64,000 bases of DNA. Origin: Bacteroidaceae bacterium (GTDB lineage Bacteria > Bacteroidota > Bacteroidia > Bacteroidales > Bacteroidaceae). The notes beneath the pieces were generated by a model that saw only the letters and a program-made list of their open reading frames with translations, was not told where the DNA came from and did not search any database. The translations under genes and the position numbers were made by a program. Below are positions 17,631 to 24,101 of this stretch, in pieces. The stretch lies in contig JAFQBB010000019.1 in NCBI GenBank assembly GCA_017416805.1, positions 1 to 64,000 on the forward strand. The letters run 5' to 3'. Numbering within the stretch: the first letter of the stretch is position 1; every line of letters starts with the position of its first letter.

Positions 17631-17708
17631 CCGAGGTTGCGGGCATTGTGATAATAAGACGCTTTATAACAATTATTTAGAAGAGGGCGCAACCGCAACC
17701 CCGCAACC
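17515..17708. repeat. GGTTGCGG iteron-like cluster with 21-bp inverted repeat
   Basis: Perfect 21-bp inverted arms at 17515-17535 and 17688-17708. The octamer GGTTGCGG occurs at 17515, 17523, 17529 and 17635, and its complement at 17581, 17693 and 17701. It spans the DUF3987 3' end and the 97-bp gap before the primase-like gene. It could be a replication origin or a regulator-binding region. Confidence 0.65.
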
Positions 17709-17727
17709 TCACCAATATTTTTCAGAC

Positions 17728-18591
17728 ATGAACATTTTCGACAGATATATATCGGTGTATAACGGTGTTAAAGACACCAAGGGGGCAACCTGTACATTAC
17801 GGGCATTTCTCACGAGCGAAAAGCACAAGGAAACCATTATTCGATTGCGACCACTCCCCAAGAAAGAGCGGGACGAAATCAAGAGAACTTTGCCACAAGG
17901 TTGCATAAGTGGAATATTCCACCCCACAAGAAAAGCAGACAATATACAACAGCATACAGGGCTTATATGTATAGATATAGACAAGCAGGACAACCCAACC
18001 ATAGAGGATTGGGAGGAACTGAAAAGAGAATTAAGCAAGCTCCCCCAAGTGGCTTACATATCATTGTCAGTAAGTGGCAACGGTGTATTCCTTATCATTC
18101 CTTTACGATGGCCGGACTACCACAAACAACAGTTTGAGGAACTGAAAAGAGACTTTGCCACCATGGGAATTAAGATAGATACTTCATGCGGTGACGTTTC
18201 AAGAATGAGGTGTATAAGCTACGACCCGCAACCTTATATGAACGATGAGGCCATAGCATACGAGAAATATCATGTAGAGCCTCTGCCGATAAGAAATTAC
18301 CAATACGGCACAAGTGAGACGGCCGACAGAGTAGCCCGATGTGTAGAAGAATTGGAAAGGACAGGCACAGACATAACAGGTAACTACGAAACTTGGGTAG
18401 AAGTGGGCTTTGCGCTTTCCTCCTTGGGAGAGGCAGGAAGAGAGTTTTTTCACCGTGTAAGCAGTCAGAATCCCAACTACAAGCAATCAGAGTGCGACAG
18501 GAAGTTTGACGAGTTGATGAGGAACGGCAGGAGGACAGATATAGGAACATTCTTTTTCATTTGTAAACAGTACGGGATAACATGGAAGTAG
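17728..18591 (+). CDS. VirE N-domain / PriCT-2 primase-like protein (BT4734 type)
   Basis: 287 residues. The N-terminal 190 residues match the VirE-N/BT4734-like domain, an archaeo-eukaryotic-primase-like fold: TGLICIDIDKQDNP carries paired acidic residues, YISLSVSGNGVFLIIPL is the conserved core, and DTSCGDVSRMRCISYDP completes the site. The C-terminal 90 residues (NYETWVEVGFALSSLGEAGREFFHRVS) are a PriCT-2 domain. With the DUF3987 ATPase this forms a two-protein primase/helicase module, as seen in many Bacteroidales mobile elements. It overlaps rusA by 10 bases. Probably it initiates island replication after excision. Confidence 0.82.
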   Translation: MNIFDRYISVYNGVKDTKGATCTLRAFLTSEKHKETIIRLRPLPKKERDEIKRTLPQGCISGIFHPTRKADNIQQHTGLICIDIDKQDNPTIEDWEELKRELSKLPQVAYISLSVSGNGVFLIIPLRWPDYHKQQFEELKRDFATMGIKIDTSCGDVSRMRCISYDPQPYMNDEAIAYEKYHVEPLPIRNYQYGTSETADRVARCVEELERTGTDITGNYETWVEVGFALSSLGEAGREFFHRVSSQNPNYKQSECDRKFDELMRNGRRTDIGTFFFICKQYGITWK

Positions 18592-18965
18592 AGACTATCA
18601 GAGGACAGATTATAGCCAAGGCCAACCATTACAGAGCTGTGCCGGACAAGAACGGACAAAGGCGAATCATAAAGGATGAGAGCATACGAAAGTATGAAAG
18701 CAGTTTTATACAGCAGTGCAAACTATATAAGAACAGGCATATAGCAGGGCGTTTCAAACTGTTTGTGCGAGTGTTCCACCGACATAACAAGTTTGATTTG
18801 GACAACTCAATAAAGACCCTGTTAGATTGTTTGCAGATGGCGGGAGCAATCACGGATGATAATCTTTGCTACGAGATAGAAGCACACAAGGGTATAGACA
18901 AGTATCATCCAAGAGTAGAGTTTGCAATATTGGATGTGAACGAACAAAAGAATTTATTTGGATAA
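18582..18965 (+). CDS. rusA: RusA-family Holliday junction endodeoxyribonuclease
   Basis: 127 residues. The block FDLDNSIKTLLDCLQMAGAITDDNLCYEIEAHKG is the RusA signature, with Asp residues of the metal site (DLDN, TDDN) and a conserved Lys. Full length for the family. RusA cuts Holliday junctions and is carried mainly by lambdoid and other phages, so it supports phage ancestry of the island. It overlaps the primase-like gene by 10 bases, in the same transcript. Confidence 0.88.
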   Translation: MEVETIRGQIIAKANHYRAVPDKNGQRRIIKDESIRKYESSFIQQCKLYKNRHIAGRFKLFVRVFHRHNKFDLDNSIKTLLDCLQMAGAITDDNLCYEIEAHKGIDKYHPRVEFAILDVNEQKNLFG

Positions 18966-18992
18966 GAGTATAGGATTTATTATTTTTGTGGT

Positions 18993-19394
18993 ATGGGAAG
19001 AATGGAGAACTTAATTATTCCAAGCTCCAATGAAGCACGAGAGTTCGGACGTTTGGGAGGCATTGCAAGCGGTAAGGCACGAAGAGAACAAAAGGCGTTT
19101 CGTGAGATTGTGCAACGTGTTTCAAACATGGGAGCACCAAGCAAGGTTGTGAAGTGGTTGAAGAGTGCAGGAATCAGTGAAGAGGATGCAACCTATCAGA
19201 CGGCAATAGTACTACGGATGTTTGATAGGGCATTAAGTGGCGATGTGGCAGCGTTCAACGCCATAGTAAAGACAGCAGGGGAAATGATAGACCGCCACGA
19301 AGTCACGGGACGGGATGGAGAACCTTTGCGGATGGAGAAGCAATTAAGCATGGCCGAGATACGGGCGAAGCTCAGAGAATTGGATGAAGAATAG
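18993..19394 (+). CDS. Possible phage terminase small subunit-like protein
   Basis: 133 residues (start 18993, or 19002 at MENLIIPSS). The N-terminal segment NEAREFGRLGGIASGKARREQKAFREIVQRV and the central GDVAAFNAIVKTAGEMIDRHEVTG resemble small-terminase-like and phage-associated DNA-binding proteins, in which a basic Gly-rich start precedes a helical DNA-binding domain and a 'GDxxAFxxI' helix. No catalytic domain. In satellite islands such a gene redirects packaging to the island. A general phage transcription factor is the alternative. A -7-like TATTTTTG lies at 18981-18988. Family call by eye only. Confidence 0.5.
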   Translation: MGRMENLIIPSSNEAREFGRLGGIASGKARREQKAFREIVQRVSNMGAPSKVVKWLKSAGISEEDATYQTAIVLRMFDRALSGDVAAFNAIVKTAGEMIDRHEVTGRDGEPLRMEKQLSMAEIRAKLRELDEE

Positions 19395-19579
19395 GTTTTC
19401 CACAAATTTGTTGAAAACTACCACATAGGCGATGAAAGCCCCGAATCCACATTTGGATTGGGGTAGTAGTTATGATAATCCAAATTTGGATGCTCATATT
19501 TCACAAAATTGTGAAGTGAGGTTTTTGCCAAATTTAGCAAAAACTACCCAAGGAGGTTTTTCACAAGTTTCTGAAAAAC
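19395..19579. repeat. Array of six related palindromes with A/T cores
   Basis: Palindromes centred at about 19406, 19451, 19484, 19507, 19532 and 19567. Examples are ATCCAAATTTGGAT (perfect, 19478-19491), GTTTTTGC/GCAAAAAC around CAAATTTA (19521-19544) and GTTTTTCA/TGAAAAAC (19556-19579). Copies 1, 5 and 6 share GGTTTT at the left and GAAAACTACC-like or related ends, as diverged copies of one unit. This begins the 416-bp gene-free stretch 19395-19810. Confidence 0.75.
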
Positions 19580-19634
19580 TCCCAAAGACCGACATTTGCC
19601 GGACTTAGATTTATTCTAAATATGGGATGAGGCT

Positions 19635-19665
19635 TTTGTTTTCTCCGAGATAATGAGTAAGTTTG
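19635..19665 (+). promoter_or_regulatory. Promoter of the island sigma factor gene
   Basis: TTTG (19635-19638), 19 bp, TAAGTTTG (19658-19665), an exact TAnnTTTG. The start near 19672 coincides with the first CCTAAATTTATAAG copy. Confidence 0.55.
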
Positions 19666-19670
19666 CAGCT

Positions 19671-19810
19671 CCTAAATTTATAAGCAACCTCAACAGAGGT
19701 TGAACAAACAATATTTGCCCTTTGTATGGTGGTGGCAGTGGAAACGCCCACACGGTTACTTATAAGACCGAGGACACCTAAGCAGGGGGCATTTCCTAAA
19801 TTTATAAGAT
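19671..19810 (+). promoter_or_regulatory. Structured leader of the sigma factor gene with duplicated 14-mer
   Basis: CCTAAATTTATAAG occurs at 19671-19684 and again at 19795-19808, directly before the ATG at 19811. Between them lies a perfect hairpin CAACCTC-AACA-GAGGTTG (19685-19702) and a G/C-rich stretch. It could be an operator pair for autoregulation or a structured 5' UTR. Confidence 0.5.
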
Positions 19811-20302
19811 ATGAACAAATTGAATTTTGAGACAGAGGTTTTGGCAATCCAAGACGAGTTATTGCGCTTTGCCTACAAACTGACCAATGACCCCGAACAG
19901 GCCAAAGACTTATTGAATGAAACAACACTAAAGGCATTGGATCACAAAGAAGAGTTTAAGCCCGACACCAATTTTAGAGGGTGGATGTACACAATTATGC
20001 GGAATATCTTTATAATCAATTACCGCAAGGAGATACGAAACCTAACATTCATGGAGCACACCGATAGTTTATCCTGTGATATGAATTTTGAGAGTACCGA
20101 AGCGGCATACGACTTTGAAGAAATACGCAAAACAATAAACGACCTTCCCAAAGAATACCGCATACCTTATTCTATGCACGTTTCGGGTTTTAAGTATAGG
20201 GAAATTGCCGAGAAATTGGAGCTTCCCGAAGAAACGGTGAAAAACAGGATAGAATTTTGCAGGGAGAGATTACAGATAGCACTAAGAGAAGGAATACAAT
20301 AG
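19811..20302 (+). CDS. ECF-type RNA polymerase sigma factor carried by the island
   Basis: 163 residues. Region 2 is clear: LLRFAYKLTNDPEQAKDLLNETTLKALDH and NFRGWMYTIMRNIFIINYRKE (the -10 recognition helix). Region 4 is DLPKEYRIPYSMHVSGFKYREIAEKLELPEETVKNRIEFCRERL, a standard HTH. There is no anti-sigma gene next to it; downstream lies a toxin-antitoxin pair. Bacteroidales have many chromosomal ECF sigmas, but one inside a 7.8-kb integrative island is unusual. It may drive late island genes or transcripts of a helper element. The long leader is its own. Confidence 0.9.
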   Translation: MNKLNFETEVLAIQDELLRFAYKLTNDPEQAKDLLNETTLKALDHKEEFKPDTNFRGWMYTIMRNIFIINYRKEIRNLTFMEHTDSLSCDMNFESTEAAYDFEEIRKTINDLPKEYRIPYSMHVSGFKYREIAEKLELPEETVKNRIEFCRERLQIALREGIQ

Positions 20303-20377
20303 CTACAAATCAAGAGAGGGCAGAGCGATGAGTTTTGCCCTTTTTTATGTGACAGCCTCAACAAAAACAAATAAAAG

Positions 20378-20408
20378 TTGCTATTTGTGGAAACAATTTC
20401 TATCTTTG
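20378..20408 (+). promoter_or_regulatory. Promoter of the toxin-antitoxin operon
   Basis: TTG at 20378-20380, 20 bp, TATCTTTG at 20401-20408. The palindrome GTGTACAC (20422-20429) lies just downstream, next to the toxin start, and is a candidate operator. Confidence 0.6.
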
Positions 20409-20430
20409 CAGCGTTAAATAAGTGTACACC

Positions 20431-20763
20431 ATGAGAAAGTTCAAAACCATATTCCTTGATGAGGCGATGGATTTCATTCTATCACTCCCCCAACAGGCAA
20501 AGAATAAGATAGTTTACAATATCGACAAAGTAGAGGGTGGAGTTATCAATAATGAGCTTTTCAAGAAATTGGAAGGTACGGATATATGGGAGTTCAGAAC
20601 CCTGTACAACGGCATCCAATATCGGTTGTTTGCTTTTTGGGACACAGAGAATGAAACTTTGGTTGTTGCTACCCACGGAATAGTAAAGAAGGTTTGGAAA
20701 GTGCCAAGCAAAGAAATAGCGAAAGCGGAAGAGATAAGGAAACAGTATTTTGAAACTAAATAA
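20431..20763 (+). CDS. RelE/HigB-type toxin
   Basis: 110 residues from the ATG at 20431 (MRKFKTIFLDEAMDFILSL); the upstream GTG at 20422 sits in the GTGTACAC palindrome. Pattern of the HigB/RelE family, phage-derived Gp49-like branch: LPQQAKNKIVYNI, FKKLEGTDIWEFRTLYNGIQYRLFAFWD (core strands with conserved Arg) and VVATHGIVKKVWKVP (C-terminal basic strand). Such toxins are ribosome-dependent mRNA endonucleases. The toxin-first order is typical of higBA. It probably stabilises the island after integration or excision. Confidence 0.85.
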   Translation: MRKFKTIFLDEAMDFILSLPQQAKNKIVYNIDKVEGGVINNELFKKLEGTDIWEFRTLYNGIQYRLFAFWDTENETLVVATHGIVKKVWKVPSKEIAKAEEIRKQYFETK

Positions 20764-20772
20764 TTGAATGAT

Positions 20773-21099
20773 ATGGCAAAGATGAAGACTTACACCCTTG
20801 ACGAGCTTAAAGATAGAGCTATCGGTAAGATTGGAACACCTGAGCGTGACAAGTATGAGGCCGATTTGAAGGAGGAACTTCAAGCCTACCACATAGGCGA
20901 GGCAATCAAGCAGGCAAGAAAGGCCAACAACTTGACACAGGAAGAGCTTGGGGCAAAGATTGGAGTGCAGAAAGCACAAATTTCCCGTTTGGAAAGAGGC
21001 AAGAACGTAACCATTGCCTCAATGATGCGGGTATTCAGAGCAATGAACATCACTGCCACATTGGAAGTAAGCGGAGTGGGAAAAGTGGCTTTGTGCTAA
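20773..21099 (+). CDS. XRE-family HTH antitoxin (HigA-like)
   Basis: 108 residues from the ATG at 20773 (MAKMKTYTLDELKDRAIG), nine bases after the toxin stop. The C-terminal half is an HTH_3 domain: IKQARKANNLTQEELGAKIGVQKAQISRLERGKNVTIASMMRVFRAM. The N-terminal half (GTPERDKYEADLKEELQAYHIGEA) is the toxin-binding type seen in HigA/RHH-like partners. It neutralises the preceding toxin and represses the operon. It is the last gene before the right arm sites and attR. Confidence 0.87.
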   Translation: MAKMKTYTLDELKDRAIGKIGTPERDKYEADLKEELQAYHIGEAIKQARKANNLTQEELGAKIGVQKAQISRLERGKNVTIASMMRVFRAMNITATLEVSGVGKVALC

Positions 21100-21175
21100 T
21101 TTGGAATTTATACAAACAAAGAGAAGGGGTAAAACTATGCACTTTTATCCCATTTTTATCCCAATCGGTAAAGAA

Positions 21176-21196
21176 GTTGTGCAAATGTTGTGCAAG
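21176..21196 (+). repeat. Right integrase arm-type site
   Basis: Same 21 bp as 13592-13612 (two TTGTGCAA units ten bases apart), in the same orientation, 58 bp inside attR. Confidence 0.65.
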
Positions 21197-21254
21197 AGCC
21201 AATTCGGCAAAATGCTTAACTGCTAATATTCAGCGATTTACAAAACAGCAAAGT

Positions 21255-21274
21255 ACTCCCCACGGGTGTACTTA
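21255..21274 (+). repeat. attR core direct repeat
   Basis: Perfect copy of 13463-13482, a partial duplicate of the tRNA-Arg 3' end. The stretch 21100-21434 holds this site, the arm site and a terminator; no gene. Confidence 0.85.
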
Positions 21275-21350
21275 AAAGAGTCAACATAACAATTATGATT
21301 GACTTTTTTTATTTACTAATACCCTATAATCCACAAGTTCTGAATAAAGA

Positions 21351-21384
21351 AAAAAAGAGAGACATGCCTCACGGCATATCTCTC
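21351..21384 (-). terminator. Rho-independent terminator of the ECF sigma operon
   Basis: On the minus strand GAGAGATATGCC pairs with GGCATGTCTCTC around GTGA, followed by a T-run (the A-run 21351-21356 on plus). It ends the leftward operon 23003-21435. Confidence 0.75.
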
Positions 21385-21434
21385 TCAAATGGTTGGCTTC
21401 TTTCGCCAACGGCAATCATCATATAAAACTAATT

Positions 21435-21896
21435 TTACTTCTTGGGTCTGGGACGGTGATTAACTTCCTTCAACAGTTCACGATGAAAGCGCGACTCCGC
21501 CCCTTGTATATCAAAAATCTTCTTGTATGAGAGAGTCTTACGATAAAGCGGAAGATACTCTTTATCCAACTTGTCTATTTGGATACGCAAATCTGCTATC
21601 TCATCCAGAATCTTTTTATAATCCTCTTCAGTCAACTGCTTCTTATGTGCCTCTTTGCGAAGTTTCCAGATACGTCCATTCAACTCATGTTTCTTCTTTT
21701 GACATTCGTCATACACAGGGAAGAACTCTTTTGCTTCTTGCTCCGAGAGGTCAGCTTGCTTAATCAAGAATTGTTGAAACTTCTCTTTAAATTCCTCCTT
21801 ATTCAAACGATGTGAACCACCACTTTGCTGTTGTGCCATAACAAACAATGAGGTTCCATAGAATACGGCCAATAATATTAACAATTTGCTTTTCAT
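21435..21896 (-). CDS. Periplasmic helical protein of an ECF sigma operon (Spy/CpxP-like shape)
   Basis: 153 residues with a signal peptide (MKSKLLILLAVFYGTSLFVMAQQ). The mature protein is highly charged and helical: EFKEKFQQFLIKQADLSEQEAKEFFPVYDECQKKKHELN, then LTEEDYKKILDEIADLRIQIDKLDKEYLPLYRKTL. The hook-like helices recall Spy/CpxP periplasmic chaperones or metal sensors, and related Bacteroidales proteins occur in sigma/anti-sigma operons. It is the last gene of the operon, 22 bp after the one-TM partner, so it is likely a regulated or sensing component. Exact function unknown. Confidence 0.7.
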   Translation of the reverse strand: MKSKLLILLAVFYGTSLFVMAQQQSGGSHRLNKEEFKEKFQQFLIKQADLSEQEAKEFFPVYDECQKKKHELNGRIWKLRKEAHKKQLTEEDYKKILDEIADLRIQIDKLDKEYLPLYRKTLSYKKIFDIQGAESRFHRELLKEVNHRPRPKK

Positions 21897-21918
21897 TGCA
21901 GGTCCTTCTCTTTTTTTC

Positions 21919-22302
21919 TTATTCTACTTCAGTCAGATATTGGTACAATGTGTAATTATCCATCATGGTGTATTCAACCAGAGCGGATATTTCTTCGTCT
22001 GTTATTTCTTCATAGTCATAGGGTAATGTGCTCTCTGCGATACTTTGTGACGGAAGATTCTCAGAAAGATATCCTCCTAAGAAAAATCGTGCACACAGAA
22101 TCATCCCCACAAACATGGCTGCCATATAAAGCACGGGCTTGACCCGTTGCCAAAGAGTAATCTGCTCCTCGTCTGGCTGCACTTCTTCCTGTTCGGGCAG
22201 TTGATCCATCAAGCGCTGCGTGAAGTCTTCAAAATAGCCTTCCGGCACTTGAAAAGGGTTTCTCTTACCACATTTTCTGATGATGTCTTGTTCTTCGTTC
22301 AT
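21919..22302 (-). CDS. One-TM protein, probable anti-sigma partner
   Basis: 127 residues from the ATG at 22302 (MNEEQDIIRKCGKRNPFQVPEGYFEDF), with AAGGAAAAG just upstream; an in-frame ATG at 22332 is possible. The motif NPFxVPxGYFExF is frequent at the start of Bacteroidales membrane proteins encoded next to ECF sigmas. One TM helix (VLYMAAMFVGMILCARFFLGGYL) is followed by an acidic C-terminal periplasmic tail (YDYEEITDEEISALVEYTMMDNY). It lies downstream of the sigma gene in the same direction. A role as anti-sigma factor is inferred from context. Confidence 0.65.
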   Translation of the reverse strand: MNEEQDIIRKCGKRNPFQVPEGYFEDFTQRLMDQLPEQEEVQPDEEQITLWQRVKPVLYMAAMFVGMILCARFFLGGYLSENLPSQSIAESTLPYDYEEITDEEISALVEYTMMDNYTLYQYLTEVE

Positions 22303-22451
22303 GTGACTTTTCCTTTCTTGTTCTTTTGACACTTGTTCTATAATAAGGTTTAAGAAACTGATTATTTTTTTTCTTTTCTATGCTGTTCTTTCTTTGCGGC
22401 CTTTTAATAATCTTCTGTATCGGGGTGATAAAAAGGTTATTCAAACCAATC

Positions 22452-23003
22452 CTAAAGGTGCTTCTCCAAAAAAGAATGTATTTTTTTTACAGCCAAATGA
22501 TAGGATGCTTTTAAGGCTCCTTGGCTTGTTCCCAGGATTTCGGACATTTCTTCATATTTCATTTCCTGAAAATATTTCATGTTGAATACTTCACGTTGTT
22601 TGGGTGGTAGAGATTGAATGGCTTTCTGCAACAACCTTTCGGCCTCGTTTCCATCAAACCAGGCATCTCCTTCTATTTGAACCACCGTTGCTCCTATGGC
22701 TGAATCAATCCCGACAGAATCCACAGTATGCTGACGTTCTAAGAAATTTAGGGTCTCATTGTATGCTATACGATATAACCATGTGGACAAAAGAGAGTCT
22801 CCACGAAATGACAAAATATTTTTCCACGCTTTGATAAATGCATTCTGAAGAATATCATTCGCATCTTCATGCGATAAAACCATCCTTCGTATTTGCCAAT
22901 ACAACTGCTCACTATATGTTTGCACAATCTGTTCAAAAGCCTTATGTCGTGTCTCTGCTCGTTGTAGTTGGGCTAATATTGTTGCTTCATCAAGGGATTT
23001 CAT
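22452..23003 (-). CDS. ECF-type RNA polymerase sigma factor
   Basis: 183 residues from the ATG at 23003 (MKSLDEATILAQLQRAETRHKAFEQIV); a longer frame from 23045 is less likely. Region 2: YWQIRRMVLSHEDANDILQNAFIKAWKNILSFRGDSLLSTWLYRIAYNETLNFLER. Region 4: LPPKQREVFNMKYFQEMKYEEMSEILGTSQGALKASYHLAVKKI. A standard chromosomal ECF sigma of Bacteroidales type. It heads an operon with the one-TM protein and the periplasmic helical protein. It probably responds to envelope conditions, but the signal is not visible. Confidence 0.9.
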   Translation of the reverse strand: MKSLDEATILAQLQRAETRHKAFEQIVQTYSEQLYWQIRRMVLSHEDANDILQNAFIKAWKNILSFRGDSLLSTWLYRIAYNETLNFLERQHTVDSVGIDSAIGATVVQIEGDAWFDGNEAERLLQKAIQSLPPKQREVFNMKYFQEMKYEEMSEILGTSQGALKASYHLAVKKIHSFLEKHL

Positions 23004-23051
23004 ATTGTTTTGTGTATAAGTGATTTTAAGACACGGATCTGTCAATAAGGT

Positions 23052-23981
23052 TTAATGTGGCTTATTTTTTATACTAAGTTTAAGATTCTCTTTAGCTAAA
23101 ATTGTATTCGGGAATATGCTTTGGGCTTCTTTCAGCAATAGGTTTTCATTTTCGTATCGGGCACTAAAATGGCCTATAATCAATTGTCCGACTTTGGCGT
23201 CTTGGGCTAATAGGGCTGCTTGTCGGGCCGTACTATGAAAGGTTTCTTGAGCCCGTGCTTCATTGTCACTGGCAAAAGTAGCCTCGTGAAATAACAAATC
23301 TACCCCCTCAAGTTGACGAATATTGCTCATCAGGCAAGTGGTGTCGGAGCAATAAGCATAACTACGAGGCTCAGAAGACGGAGTAGTCAGTCTGCCGTGT
23401 GGAATCACCTTTCCATCAGGCGTGACATAATCACCACCATTTTTGATACGAAGCAATTCATAAGTAGGAATCTGATAAAAATCAATCATTTCCCGGATAA
23501 TATGGTCAGGGGTTGGCTTTTCCTTGAAAAGGAATCCGACACAAGGGACACGATGGTTCAAAGGGATAGTAGTAACTGCAACCGAACGGTCATCATAGAT
23601 TGTTTCAGGAGTTTTTTCGCTAAAGCAATGAAACTCGACCTGAAAATTGATTCCTCGGCAAAAGAAATCCAACCATGGGCGCATTAATGTTTCCAACTCC
23701 TTGTGAGCATGGATATGAAGTGTTGAGGTGCGCCCCAACAAAGAGAATGTGGAGATAAGCCCAATAAGTCCGAAACAATGGTCTCCATGAAGATGACTAA
23801 TAAATATGTGGTTCAAACGACTGAACTTCAGGCGGGAGCGTCTCAACTGCATCTGCGCCCCTTCGCCACAATCTATCATAAACAGTTTCTCACGAATATT
23901 TACCACTTGTGAGGTGGGGAAATGCCGTGTAGTGGGCAATGCAGAACCGCATCCTAATATATGTACTTCAAACTTCTCCAT
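23052..23981 (-). CDS. rnz: Ribonuclease Z
   Basis: 309 residues. Metallo-beta-lactamase fold with the RNase Z arrangement: GCGSALPTTRHFPTS near the N-terminus, the HxHxDH zinc motif in FISHLHGDHCFGLIGL, further ligands in TIPLNHRVPCVGF, YCSDTTCL, and the C-terminal IIGHFSARY. It removes 3' trailers from tRNA precursors lacking encoded CCA; all six tRNAs seen here lack CCA. Located just upstream of the sigma gene in the same direction. Confidence 0.95.
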   Translation of the reverse strand: MEKFEVHILGCGSALPTTRHFPTSQVVNIREKLFMIDCGEGAQMQLRRSRLKFSRLNHIFISHLHGDHCFGLIGLISTFSLLGRTSTLHIHAHKELETLMRPWLDFFCRGINFQVEFHCFSEKTPETIYDDRSVAVTTIPLNHRVPCVGFLFKEKPTPDHIIREMIDFYQIPTYELLRIKNGGDYVTPDGKVIPHGRLTTPSSEPRSYAYCSDTTCLMSNIRQLEGVDLLFHEATFASDNEARAQETFHSTARQAALLAQDAKVGQLIIGHFSARYENENLLLKEAQSIFPNTILAKENLKLSIKNKPH

Positions 23982-24013
23982 ATCAGGCCGTATATATAAT
24001 AAGGTATAGTGTA

Positions 24014-24049
24014 AAAAAGGCCGATGATTATTCTCTCACCGGCCTTTTT
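24014..24049 (-). terminator. Rho-independent terminator of rpsA
   Basis: AAAAAGGCCG (24014-24023) pairs with CGGCCTTTTT (24040-24049). On the minus strand the stem is followed by a T-run, just downstream of rpsA. Confidence 0.75.
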
Positions 24050-24101
24050 CTTCAATTATGTCATTTTTCTTGTCAACTCGTCAATTTGTTGACCAAAAGG
24101 A

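Larger units (their letters stand above)
13463..21274 (+). mobile_element. 7.8-kb tRNA-Arg integrative island, candidate phage satellite
   Basis: Bounded by a perfect 20-bp direct repeat (13463-13482 and 21255-21274), the left copy being the 3' end of tRNA-Arg. All genes run rightward: tyrosine integrase, unknown, excisionase-like HTH, DUF3987, VirE-N/PriCT primase-like protein, RusA, a small-terminase-like protein, ECF sigma, toxin, antitoxin. There is no relaxase, coupling protein, capsid, portal or large terminase. Duplicate integrase arm sites lie at both ends. This gene set recalls phage-inducible islands; a minimal mobilizable element or a decayed prophage are the alternatives. Confidence 0.85.
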
